Source: CAZAGA01 sp041912175 (GTDB lineage: Bacteria > Chloroflexota > Anaerolineae > Anaerolineales > UBA4823). Taken from it: a DNA stretch of 40,311 nt. The DNA lies in assembly GCA_041912175.1 (NCBI GenBank), contig JAYRNN010000182.1:1-40311 (forward strand), written 5' to 3'. Position 1 is the stretch's first letter; every line of letters begins with the position of its first letter. The notes beneath the pieces were generated by a model. The model saw nothing but the letters and a program-made list of their open reading frames with translations. It ran no database searches and was not told the origin of the DNA. The position numbers were made by a program, and so were the translations under genes. This document shows, one piece after another, positions 1 to 7,131 of this stretch.

Positions 1-11
1 ACCGGATTGCG

Positions 12-116
12 TATTCCGCTTATATTCCGTTTCAGCGGAATATGCTCATTCACGTATTCCGCCTGGGAGCGACCGTATTCCGTTTATATTCCGCTGATAT
101 TCCGATAAACGGAATA
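12..116. repeat. Cluster of TATTCCG heptamers in both orientations
   Basis: The heptamer TATTCCG occurs at 12-18, 23-29, 55-61, 76-82, 87-93 and 98-104, and its complement CGGAATA at 36-42 and 110-116. That is eight exact copies in 105 bases. Some copies sit 11 bases apart (12/23, 76/87/98), which is about one helical turn. No ORF with coding character covers the stretch. The cluster may extend left of the window edge. Its role is unknown; a protein-binding array or a small repetitive element are the obvious options. Confidence 0.8.
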
Positions 117-157
117 CGAGGTAGAATCGAGTCTAAACCTCACAATGGAATTGCATC

Positions 158-186
158 AAAACCGCTCACCTGATTGGGCGGTTTTT
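158..186 (+). terminator. Rho-independent terminator of an off-window gene
   Basis: AAAACCGC (158-165) pairs with GCGGTTTT (178-185) around a 12-base loop, and the right arm runs into a T stretch. It would stop a plus-strand transcript coming from left of the window. The A-rich left arm gives some activity in the other direction too. Confidence 0.7.
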
Positions 187-212
187 GTATTTTCACGAGA
201 GAAACATATGAT
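185..212 (+). promoter_or_regulatory. Possible promoter of the lipoprotein/SUMF operon
   Basis: TTGTAT (185-190) and TATGAT (207-212) are separated by 16 bases and sit about 37 bases before the start codon at 249. The -35 box overlaps the tail of the preceding terminator. Both hexamers are two or fewer bases from the sigma-70 consensus, but this is only a string match. Confidence 0.35.
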
Positions 213-248
213 ATCTTGAGAGACCAAGAATGATAAAGGAAACACGCT

Positions 249-872
249 ATGAACAAGAAAATAAAACTATGGCAATGTTTTGGTACACTCGTGCTCGCTC
301 TTGGCATCATCCTGGCCAGCGCGTGTGGTCCTGCGGCGACTATCCAACCCACGCCAACGCCGAAATTAAGCCCGGTTGGCGTGGTCCAAGCCTATGAAGA
401 CGCCTACAACCGGCGTGACGTTCCAGCCATGATGGCTTTGTTCGCTGAAGATGCGGGATTTGTTGTCACAAACTGGGGCGTCGATTTTCATACGCTGCCA
501 GAAATCCAAAAATACCATGAATTCTACTCCAGCGCGAACAGTGAAATCCACTACACCGATTGCCAGGATTCAGCCGCCACAATAAGCTGTAACCAGACAT
601 TAACCGAAGATTGCGTGCGCGCATTTGGGGTAGATCCGATTCCAGGCAAAGCGGTCTTCACCATCACGGATAACAAAATTCAAAAGCTCGCCTGGGATCC
701 AGTTCCGGGTGGACTGGATAAATATGATCTCGCGTGGGTGAAATTTACCGAATGGTTTGGGCAGACTTATCCGGAGGAATGGGCATCGCTTACTTCGGGT
801 GAGTGGCTGAGCATGGAAACAGGGACCACCCTGAGTAAGCGCTGTTCTGAATTTGCAGAAGCGCAGAAATAG
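249..872 (+). CDS. Lipoprotein with an NTF2/SnoaL-like domain
   Basis: The protein has 207 residues. A basic N-terminus, a hydrophobic stretch and a lipobox ending in ASAC (Cys26) mark it as a lipoprotein exported and lipidated at that cysteine. A short Pro/Thr linker follows. From about residue 42, the pattern VVQAYEDAYNRRD-VPAMMALFAEDA is typical of the NTF2-like/SnoaL-like fold, a small cone-shaped fold used as an enzyme or ligand-binding pocket. No catalytic residues can be assigned. The start is the ATG at 249, preceded by AAAGGA about 9 bases upstream. The sulfatase-modifying-factor-like gene follows 41 bases downstream on the same strand, so the two are probably cotranscribed. The fold call is moderately sure; no function is claimed. 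Confidence 0.8.
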   Translation: MNKKIKLWQCFGTLVLALGIILASACGPAATIQPTPTPKLSPVGVVQAYEDAYNRRDVPAMMALFAEDAGFVVTNWGVDFHTLPEIQKYHEFYSSANSEIHYTDCQDSAATISCNQTLTEDCVRAFGVDPIPGKAVFTITDNKIQKLAWDPVPGGLDKYDLAWVKFTEWFGQTYPEEWASLTSGEWLSMETGTTLSKRCSEFAEAQK

Positions 873-913
873 ATTGTGATATAAACAGAGAATTTGAAAG
901 TGGATGGATTAAC

Positions 914-1795
914 ATGTATAAATTCTGGTTACTTCTGACTATTCTTATGTCAGAATTCTCCATTTTGAGGCCTACTGGCGGGACACCATTACTTGAGCAG
1001 CCAACAAACTTGTATCTTCCGATCGTCCAACGAGGGTTATTTGTCGATACTGAGACAATGGCGTATATACCCGCCGGCGAATTCCAAATGGGCTGCGATC
1101 CGAACCATAATGCCTATTATTCGTGCTCATCATATGAGATCCCCTTGCACGCGGTTTACCTCGATGCTTACTATATCAGCAAGTACGAAGTTACCAATGC
1201 CCAATATGCGCAGTGTGTGGCAGCCGGCGCCTGCGCTGCTCCAGCCGACAATTCTTCCTACACCCGCACTTCCTACTACGACAACCCGGTTTTTGCCAAC
1301 TACCCCGTGATCTACGTCTCCTGGTATGACGCGGATGCTTATTGCAAATGGGCTGGTATGCGCCTGCCCACAGAAGCTGAGTGGGAGAAGGCGGCTCGCG
1401 GCAGTAGCGATACGCGCGCTTACCCATGGGGTGATCAGAGCTCAGACTGCAGTTTGGCTAATTCCTGGTACGACTCGACTGTAAGATATTGTGTGGGTGA
1501 TACGACACATGTTGGCGGTTATCAAATCGGGATCAGTCCCTATAGCCTCTTGAATATGGCTGGCAACGTTTCAGAGTGGGTCAACGATTGGTTTGCTGCT
1601 GACTATTACGGCATCTCGCCCTATCAAAACCCACCTGGACCGGTTACTGGTGAGGGCAGGGTGGTGCGCGGAGGTGGTTGGACTTCTACTCGAGGCGCGA
1701 TACGCGTAGCAAGTCGGAGTTCGAGATTGCCGCTAAATCGTGATTTAGGTGTCGGCGGTGAGTTTACCGGTTTACGCTGCGTTGATTCACCCTAG
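914..1795 (+). CDS. Secreted SUMF1/FGE-like protein lacking catalytic cysteines
   Basis: The protein has 293 residues. A short hydrophobic N-terminus (residues 3-13) suggests export. Residues 35-38 read LPIV within LYLPIVQR, a motif discussed in the findings. From about residue 52 it follows the formylglycine-generating-enzyme sulfatase fold: IPAGEFQMG, YEVTNAQYAQCV, PVIYVSWYDADAYCKWAG, RLPTEAEWEKAARG, YPWGD, MAGNVSEWVNDW, RVVRGGGW and a final GLRCV. In active enzymes the region after the RGG motif carries the copper-binding cysteine pair. Here it reads GGGWTSTRGAIRVASR with no cysteine. It is therefore probably a binding or structural paralogue rather than a sulfatase activator, and no sulfatase gene is nearby. 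The start ATG at 914 follows GGATGGA at a usable distance. Confidence 0.85.
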   Translation: MYKFWLLLTILMSEFSILRPTGGTPLLEQPTNLYLPIVQRGLFVDTETMAYIPAGEFQMGCDPNHNAYYSCSSYEIPLHAVYLDAYYISKYEVTNAQYAQCVAAGACAAPADNSSYTRTSYYDNPVFANYPVIYVSWYDADAYCKWAGMRLPTEAEWEKAARGSSDTRAYPWGDQSSDCSLANSWYDSTVRYCVGDTTHVGGYQIGISPYSLLNMAGNVSEWVNDWFAADYYGISPYQNPPGPVTGEGRVVRGGGWTSTRGAIRVASRSSRLPLNRDLGVGGEFTGLRCVDSP

Positions 1796-1810
1796 GCAAG
1801 TTTACTTAGA

Positions 1811-1860
1811 AAATAAAAAACTTGGATGATTCACACATTAATCGTGAATCATCCAAGTTT
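1811..1860 (-). terminator. Terminator between convergent genes, strong for clpC
   Basis: A perfect 17-base stem (1818-1834 with 1844-1860) has a 9-base loop. On the minus strand the right arm is followed by TTTTTTATTTT, a proper U tract, so it ends clpC transcription. On the plus strand the T tract is short (about three bases), so it may stop the SUMF-like transcript less efficiently. Confidence 0.9.
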
Positions 1861-1881
1861 ACAAGGATATTTAAATCCGCT

Positions 1882-4380
1882 TTACGAGTTTAAGGCGGCT
1901 TCAGCCCCAACATGTTCTGTTTCTTCCACCGCTCGCCTCAGCACGATCTCGTCATCCTCAAGCTCCGCCACGATTGCGTCGCCATCCTCGAAATCACCCG
2001 AGAGCAGCGAGTCGGATAGCGGGTCTTCCACCTTCTGCTGGATCACCCTGCGCAGCGGGCGGGCGCCCATTTCAGGATCATAACCCAGGTCGGCCAGCTT
2101 TTCTAAGGCCGCCGGGGTGGCTGAAAGTGCGATGGCGTGTTCTTCCAGGCGTTGGGCAACCTTGCCCAGTTCCAGTTCGACGATCTGTTTGATGTCATCC
2201 CGGCTGAGCGAGCGGAACACGATCACCGAGTCAAGCCGGTTGATAAACTCAGGACGGAACACACGCCGTAGGCTCTCGGTCAGCTTTTTGCGCATCTCAT
2301 CGTAAGCCAATTTCTCTTCGAGGGCTTCCTCGCGTTTGAGTTGGAAGCCGAGTTGGGACTGACGCTTGATCATATCGGCGCCCACATTGGTAGTCATGAT
2401 GATGATGGCGTTGCGGAAATCCACTTTGCGGCCGCGCGCATCCGAGAGGTGCCCTTCTTCCATAATCTGCAAGAGCATATTATGCGCTTCAGGGTGCGCC
2501 TTTTCAATCTCATCAAATACGACGATTGAATAGGGCCGCCGGCGCAGCGCTTCGGTCAGTTGGCCGGATTCCTCATAGCCAACATAGCCGGGCGGAGCGC
2601 CCACCAGGCGGCTAACCGTATGCCGCTCCATAAATTCTGACATATCGAGCTGGATCAACGCTTCTTCGCTGCCAAACATGAACTTGGCCAGGGCTTTGGT
2701 CAGCTCACTCTTGCCGACGCCCGTGGGACCCAAGAAAATAAAGGAACCGATTGGACGGCGCGGGTCTTTCAATCCGGCGCGGGCGCGACGGACTGCCTTG
2801 GAGATGGCATTGATCGCCTCCTCCTGGCCAATGATGTGCTTGCGCAGCTCTTCTTCCATCTGCAACAGGCGCTGCGATTCTTCCTGAGCGATCTGCATGA
2901 CCGGCACACCGGTCCACATCGAGACCACTTCGGCAATATCCTCGGCTGTCACCACCGGGCTATTGGCCCGATCCCAACCGGTGCGCAGGCGTTCCAACTG
3001 GCGCTCCAGGGATTCCTGGCGCTCCAGGTAGTCTTGGGCGTCGTCGTTACGCCCATCTTCGAGGGCCAGGGCAGCATTTTGGCGCATTTCGCGCAGTTGC
3101 GACATGAGATCCTTGGCGGTTTTGGCCGCCGGGCTTTTGTACATCCGCACGCGCGAGGACGACTCATCGATCAAATCGATCGCCTTGTCCGGTAAGAAAC
3201 GCTCCGTCACGTAGCGCGCTGAGAGGTGCGCGGCTGCATCCAGTGCGTCATCCGAGATGGTCAATCGGTGATGTTCTTCATACGCCGAGCGCACGCCGCG
3301 CAAGATATCGATCGTCTCTTCGACAGAGGGCTCTTCCACCATCACGGGTTGGAAACGGCGTTCCAGCGCAGCGTCGCTCTCGATGTGCTTGCGATACTCG
3401 TCCAGGGTGGTTGCGCCGATCACTTGCAACTCGCCGCGTGACAGAGCCGGTTTCAGAATATTGGCGGCATCTACAGATGAACCCGCCGCGCCCGCTCCGA
3501 CAAGCATATGCACTTCGTCGATAAACAGGATAGCGCCAGAAGCCTTCAGTTCTTCGATCACGCGCTTCAAACGCTCTTCGAACTGGCCGCGATACATCGT
3601 GCCGGCCACCAAAGAGCCAACATCCAACTGTAAAACACGCTTATCCAGCAGGGGCGCTGGAACGTCGCCATCCATGATGCGCTGGGCCAGGCCCTCGACG
3701 ATGGCCGTCTTGCCCACGCCAGGCTCACCGATCAGCGCCGGGTTATTTTTGGTTCGCCGCGCCAGGATCTGGATCACGCGCTCAATTTCCATCTGGCGGC
3801 CGATCACCGGATCCAGCTTACCCTCTTCGGCCAGGGTCGTCAGGTCTGTCGCCAGTTGGTCAACCATAGGCGTCTTGGGTTTGGCCTGCTCCTGGCGAGC
3901 AGGTTTTTGCTCGGGTTGGGCGCCCGTACGTTTGGAAGCGCTGCTCTCTTGGAGCACACGCCGGGTCTGGCGGCGAATTTGTTCGGGCGTCACGCCGAGT
4001 TTGCGCAATACGTCCATGGCGACGCCCTCGTTATAACGCGCCAAACCGAGCAAGAGATGCTCGGTGCCAATATAATGGTGGCCCATGCGCCGGGCTTCTT
4101 CCACCGCGAATTCCAACACCTGCTGCGTGCCCGGAGACAGATCCAGTTTGCCGCCCGTAAATTGACCCGCGCCGGTAAGCCGCTCTACGATCTCTTGCAC
4201 CCGGTTTGCTTCCAGTCCTAATTCGCGCAGCACACGTCCGGCCACGCCGCCATCTTCTTTGATCAAGCCGATAAGCAGGTGCTCAGTACCAATATAGTTA
4301 TGGCGCATACGCTCAGCCTCTTGATGAGCCAGGCCGAGCACTCGCCGCGCCCTTTGGGTAAAACGTTCCATGCTAGACAC
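1882..4380 (-). CDS. clpC: ATP-dependent Clp protease ATP-binding subunit ClpC
   Basis: The protein has 832 residues, the usual ClpC length. It is an AAA+ unfoldase that feeds substrates into ClpP in the cytoplasm. Two Clp_N repeats open it (MERFTQRARRVLGLAHQEA and the second at about residue 80-145). The first AAA+ module has Walker A GEPGVGKT near residue 220 and Walker B ILFIDEVHML. The middle region has a coiled-coil with a UVR-like stretch near residues 425-460. The second module has GPTGVGKS and VVFDEIEKAH. The tripeptide LGF in SQLGFQL matches the ClpP-docking loop. The start is GTG at 4380: AGGAGG lies 6 bases upstream, whereas the internal ATG nine bases later is too far from it. No ctsR or mcsA/mcsB lies beside it, so CtsR control is not supported here. 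Confidence 0.97.
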   Translation of the reverse strand: MSSMERFTQRARRVLGLAHQEAERMRHNYIGTEHLLIGLIKEDGGVAGRVLRELGLEANRVQEIVERLTGAGQFTGGKLDLSPGTQQVLEFAVEEARRMGHHYIGTEHLLLGLARYNEGVAMDVLRKLGVTPEQIRRQTRRVLQESSASKRTGAQPEQKPARQEQAKPKTPMVDQLATDLTTLAEEGKLDPVIGRQMEIERVIQILARRTKNNPALIGEPGVGKTAIVEGLAQRIMDGDVPAPLLDKRVLQLDVGSLVAGTMYRGQFEERLKRVIEELKASGAILFIDEVHMLVGAGAAGSSVDAANILKPALSRGELQVIGATTLDEYRKHIESDAALERRFQPVMVEEPSVEETIDILRGVRSAYEEHHRLTISDDALDAAAHLSARYVTERFLPDKAIDLIDESSSRVRMYKSPAAKTAKDLMSQLREMRQNAALALEDGRNDDAQDYLERQESLERQLERLRTGWDRANSPVVTAEDIAEVVSMWTGVPVMQIAQEESQRLLQMEEELRKHIIGQEEAINAISKAVRRARAGLKDPRRPIGSFIFLGPTGVGKSELTKALAKFMFGSEEALIQLDMSEFMERHTVSRLVGAPPGYVGYEESGQLTEALRRRPYSIVVFDEIEKAHPEAHNMLLQIMEEGHLSDARGRKVDFRNAIIIMTTNVGADMIKRQSQLGFQLKREEALEEKLAYDEMRKKLTESLRRVFRPEFINRLDSVIVFRSLSRDDIKQIVELELGKVAQRLEEHAIALSATPAALEKLADLGYDPEMGARPLRRVIQQKVEDPLSDSLLSGDFEDGDAIVAELEDDEIVLRRAVEETEHVGAEAALNS

Positions 4381-4409
4381 GATCGTCCTCCTAACCAGGG
4401 TACCGCCAG

Positions 4410-4432
4410 GATCTTCCTGTTGTGGGAAGATC
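4410..4432 (-). promoter_or_regulatory. Inverted repeat in the clpC leader
   Basis: GATCTTCC (4410-4417) and GGAAGATC (4425-4432) form an 8-base stem with a 7-base spacer, about 30 bases before the clpC start. It does not match CIRCE (TTAGCACTC-N9-GAGTGCTAA) or the CtsR heptad repeats. It may be an operator for an unknown stress regulator or an mRNA hairpin. Confidence 0.4.
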
Positions 4433-4551
4433 TATTATGAGATACCTTGTCCAATTGGATTCTACCAGAGTTTAAAAGGACTATGCCATTCAGTCGGATC
4501 AAACGCAGAAAGTTAATACAACTCTTAGGAAAAATGGATTTTGTACACAAA

Positions 4552-4577
4552 CGGGGCAGCGCCGTAGCGCCGCCCCG
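4552..4577 (-). terminator. GC-rich hairpin downstream of rpsA
   Basis: On the minus strand GGGGC-G-GCGC pairs with GCGC-T-GCCCC around a TACG loop, starting about 29 bases after the rpsA stop. The stem is stable, but only GTTTGTG follows it, so it is a weak intrinsic terminator or a 3' stabilising hairpin. Confidence 0.55.
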
Positions 4578-4605
4578 CATATCGATGTTAATATTTTGGA
4601 AGAAT

Positions 4606-5907
4606 TTAAACAGCTTCTTGAGAGGACTCGTCAGCCTCGTCTTGGATGGGCTCGCTAGCCGTGGTTTCTTCGCTTTCGTGCACCTTGCCGACTTCATCGG
4701 CCAGGGCCATTTTCCAATCCAGGTCAGCATACGCTGGAGAGTCGACTTTGCGCAGACTCAAGCCAATCCGGCGCCGTTCTGGGTCAATCTTGATCACGCG
4801 CAGGGTTACGACTTCCCCTTCGTGAAGCACTTCTTTCGGGTGAGTGACACGCTGCTCGCTCAGCTCAGACACATGGATGAGGCCTTCCAGGTCCTCATTC
4901 AGGCGGGCAAAAGCGCCGAACTTGGTCAGGTGCGTAATCGTGCCTTCTACCAGCATACCTTCTTTGAGGTAGCCAACTTTCTGGACCCAAGGATCTTCCT
5001 GGAGCTGGCGAATGGAGAGCCCAATCCGTTTGCGGTCCCGGTCCACACTGATTACTTTCACCTTGACTTCCTGCCCGATCTTCAGCACTTCGTTCGGGTG
5101 CTGGATGCGGTCCCAGGAAATTTCCGAGAGATGGACCAGGCCATCGGCGCCTTCGATATTAACAAATGCGCCGAAATCTGCCAGGCTGGTCACACGACCG
5201 GTGCGCACTGTGCCTTCTGCGAGCTCGTCGAGCAAACGGTCCTTGAGTGTCTCGCGCGTCTCCGAAAGGGCCATCCGCTCAGAAAGGATCAAACGGCGGC
5301 GTTCTCGATCGACTTCGATCACGCGCACGTTCATGTCCTCACCGACCATCTTGCCCCAACGCTGCTCGGGCGATTCGTTGCCGGCGCTGCGCCGCGTCAG
5401 GCTGATCTGCGAAGCAGGGACGAAACCACGCAGTCCGCCGACCGGGACAATCAGCCCGCCTTTGTTGTAGCCGATTACTTTGCTTGGATAAGACTCGCCA
5501 GATGCCAGCAAGCTATCCACAATTTCCCAATCCTTCTCCTCACGTGCGCGCAAGTAAGAAAGCACTACGTTACCGTTAGCGTCTTCAGGCGCCAGTACGA
5601 AGACGGGGATCTCTTGGCCTACTTTGAACGAATTCCGTTCATCGGCAGGGATTTGTTCTAATTCTCGCCCTGAAATTACCCCTTCAGATTTGGTTCCGAC
5701 GCTGACGAGGATCTCGTTATCGCGGATTGTGGCAATGACTCCCTGGCGAATTTCGCCCTGGTTTGGGAAATCCAGGCTGAGACCCTGTTCTTCCAGGAGG
5801 GATTCCATTGAGGGGGTTTCCTGGTGCCCCAGATCTGACGGGGTTTCGTTCGGTTGGTAATTTTCGGGTTCAGGCCTTTGCCCGACTAGGGCATTGTTGT
5901 TTTCCAT
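4606..5907 (-). CDS. rpsA: 30S ribosomal protein S1
   Basis: The protein has 433 residues with four S1 (OB-fold) RNA-binding domains at about 50-120, 135-208, 222-292 and 307-377. Typical signatures are GTVRTGRVTSLADFGAFV, GLVHLSEISWDRI, GQEVKVKVISVD and RRIGLSLR. S1 binds mRNA on the small ribosomal subunit and helps initiation. The first roughly 45 residues and the last 50 are low-complexity and acidic, as in other non-proteobacterial S1 proteins, which carry four rather than six domains. The start ATG at 5907 has no strong Shine-Dalgarno sequence (CTGGAG lies about 14 bases away). A sigma-70-type promoter lies upstream at 5951-5979. Confidence 0.95.
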   Translation of the reverse strand: MENNNALVGQRPEPENYQPNETPSDLGHQETPSMESLLEEQGLSLDFPNQGEIRQGVIATIRDNEILVSVGTKSEGVISGRELEQIPADERNSFKVGQEIPVFVLAPEDANGNVVLSYLRAREEKDWEIVDSLLASGESYPSKVIGYNKGGLIVPVGGLRGFVPASQISLTRRSAGNESPEQRWGKMVGEDMNVRVIEVDRERRRLILSERMALSETRETLKDRLLDELAEGTVRTGRVTSLADFGAFVNIEGADGLVHLSEISWDRIQHPNEVLKIGQEVKVKVISVDRDRKRIGLSIRQLQEDPWVQKVGYLKEGMLVEGTITHLTKFGAFARLNEDLEGLIHVSELSEQRVTHPKEVLHEGEVVTLRVIKIDPERRRIGLSLRKVDSPAYADLDWKMALADEVGKVHESEETTASEPIQDEADESSQEAV

Positions 5908-5950
5908 ATGAAAATATTAAACTCCAGATGTTGGATAAGATGAGGATCGT

Positions 5951-5979
5951 ATTATAAAGGTGAAAAGTAAAGTTGACAA
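5951..5979 (-). promoter_or_regulatory. rpsA promoter
   Basis: On the minus strand, TTGTCA (complement of 5974-5979), a 17-base spacer and TATAAT (complement of 5951-5956) form a near-consensus sigma-70 promoter about 44 bases before the rpsA start. Its -35 box overlaps the -35 box of the divergent chelatase promoter. Confidence 0.75.
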
Positions 5980-6000
5980 CCTTTGTGATAAGATTATTGC
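5973..6000 (+). promoter_or_regulatory. Probable promoter of the chelatase gene
   Basis: A perfect TTGACA (5973-5978) is followed 16 bases later by TATTGC (5995-6000), about 30 bases before the ATG at 6031. The -10 box is imperfect. The same seven bases TTGACAA serve as -35 on both strands, so the two polymerases cannot bind at once. Confidence 0.5.
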
Positions 6001-6030
6001 TGAATTGAAATTATCTGCTTGAGGTAAAAA

Positions 6031-7131
6031 ATGCCGCCGATTTACCCTTTTACAGCCATTGTTGGCCAGGAGCGGATGAAGCGCGCCCTGGTCTTGAACG
6101 CGGTCAATCCCCGCATTGGAGGCGTGTTGATCCGCGGCGAGCGAGGCACCGCCAAGTCCACTGCGGCGCGCGCCATGGCTGCCTTATTGCCGGAAATTGA
6201 GACCTTTGTTGATTCGCCATTCAATGACGATCCAAATGCCCCCAACACCTGGTCTGATTGGGTCAAGGAACAGATCGCCAGCGGTAAAGAATTGGTTGTT
6301 TCAAAACATCGCATTCGTTTTGTAAATTTACCCGTCAGCGCCACCGAAGATCGTGTGGTTGGCACACTCGATATCGAGAAAGCCATCCAGCGCGGCGAGC
6401 GCCACTTTGAGCCGGGCGTTCTGGCCGCCGCCAATCGTGGTCTGCTGTATATCGATGAAGTCAACCTGTTAGACGATCATGTCGTAGACCTGCTTTTGGA
6501 TTCTGCCGCAATGGGTGTGAATATCGTCGAACGCGAAGGCATCTCCTTTGCCCACCCCTCACGCTTTATCCTGGTGGGAACCATGAATCCAGAGGAAGGC
6601 GATTTACGGCCTCAATTATTGGATCGTTTCGCCTTATCGGTGGAAATCCATGGTATCCGTGACGCGCGCGAACGAGTATTAATCATGCAGCGCAACCTGG
6701 GTTTTGAATCCAGCCCGGAAGAGTTTCGCCAACAATGGGAACCCAAAGAACAAGAGCTTTCGCATCAAATTGAGCAGGCGCGCACCCTGGTGGAGCGGGT
6801 AAGCCATACCAACCGCGACTTGCTTTCAATCGCAGCTCTGACATCTTCATTAAATGTAGATGGACACCGCTCTGACCTGGTCATCCTGAAGACTGCCCGC
6901 GCCCATGCCGCATTCGAAGGTCGCACGGCCATCACAGATCGGGATATCGCTCTGGCTGCCGAGCTGGCTCTGCCGCACCGGATCAAACGCGGCCCCTTCC
7001 ACCAGGCTGAAATTTCCATGGAAGACTTGCAGGAGCGCATCGAGCAGCTTCAAGGCGCTTCTTCCAGCGCAGGCGAGCCAGAGCCAATGCCGGGCGACGA
7101 ACAAGTCGACGAAAAAAAAAAGCAACCCTGA
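6031..7131 (+). CDS. Chelatase AAA+ (ChlI/BchI-like) module, frame joined to the VWA module
   Basis: Read without a frameshift this gives 366 residues. It is the AAA+ motor subunit type of magnesium/cobalt chelatases, which power metal insertion into tetrapyrroles. The opening PFTAIVGQERMKRALVLNAV is characteristic. Walker A GERGTAKS lies at about residues 36-43, Walker B GLLYIDEVNLL near 145, sensor GTMNPEEGDLRPQLLDRF near 189, and the C-terminal lid RSDLVILKTARAHAAFEGR. The last 30 residues are a Pro/Glu/Lys-rich linker, which in fused chelatases leads into a von Willebrand A domain. Here the frame stops at TGA 7129-7131, and the VWA module continues in the -1 frame. The start ATG at 6031 follows TTGAGGT. 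No large CobN/ChlH subunit is in the window, so the metal and substrate are unknown. Confidence 0.93.
   Translation: MPPIYPFTAIVGQERMKRALVLNAVNPRIGGVLIRGERGTAKSTAARAMAALLPEIETFVDSPFNDDPNAPNTWSDWVKEQIASGKELVVSKHRIRFVNLPVSATEDRVVGTLDIEKAIQRGERHFEPGVLAAANRGLLYIDEVNLLDDHVVDLLLDSAAMGVNIVEREGISFAHPSRFILVGTMNPEEGDLRPQLLDRFALSVEIHGIRDARERVLIMQRNLGFESSPEEFRQQWEPKEQELSHQIEQARTLVERVSHTNRDLLSIAALTSSLNVDGHRSDLVILKTARAHAAFEGRTAITDRDIALAAELALPHRIKRGPFHQAEISMEDLQERIEQLQGASSSAGEPEPMPGDEQVDEKKKQP
7112..7122 (+). promoter_or_regulatory. Putative -1 frameshift site (A10 run with A AAA AAG)
   Basis: Ten A (7112-7121) followed by G. In the frame of the upstream gene the codons are AAA AAA AAG, so the last seven bases are exactly the A_AAA_AAG heptamer used by E. 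coli dnaX. A -1 slip moves reading from the stop at 7129 into the open frame that encodes the VWA domain. RNA polymerase slippage adding one A would have the same result. An obvious upstream Shine-Dalgarno stimulator or strong downstream hairpin is not visible. Confidence 0.7.

Noticed and set aside
1..140. CRISPR array at the TATTCCG cluster
   Set aside because: The repeat is only 7 bases, spacing is irregular, and there are copies in both orientations, unlike a CRISPR array; no cas genes are present.
4410..4432. CIRCE or CtsR operator before clpC
   Set aside because: The arms do not match TTAGCACTC/GAGTGCTAA or the CtsR heptad; it is listed only as an unnamed inverted repeat.
4447..5661. 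404-codon open frame on the plus strand
   Set aside because: It is the mirror of rpsA, which has four clear S1 domains on the other strand.
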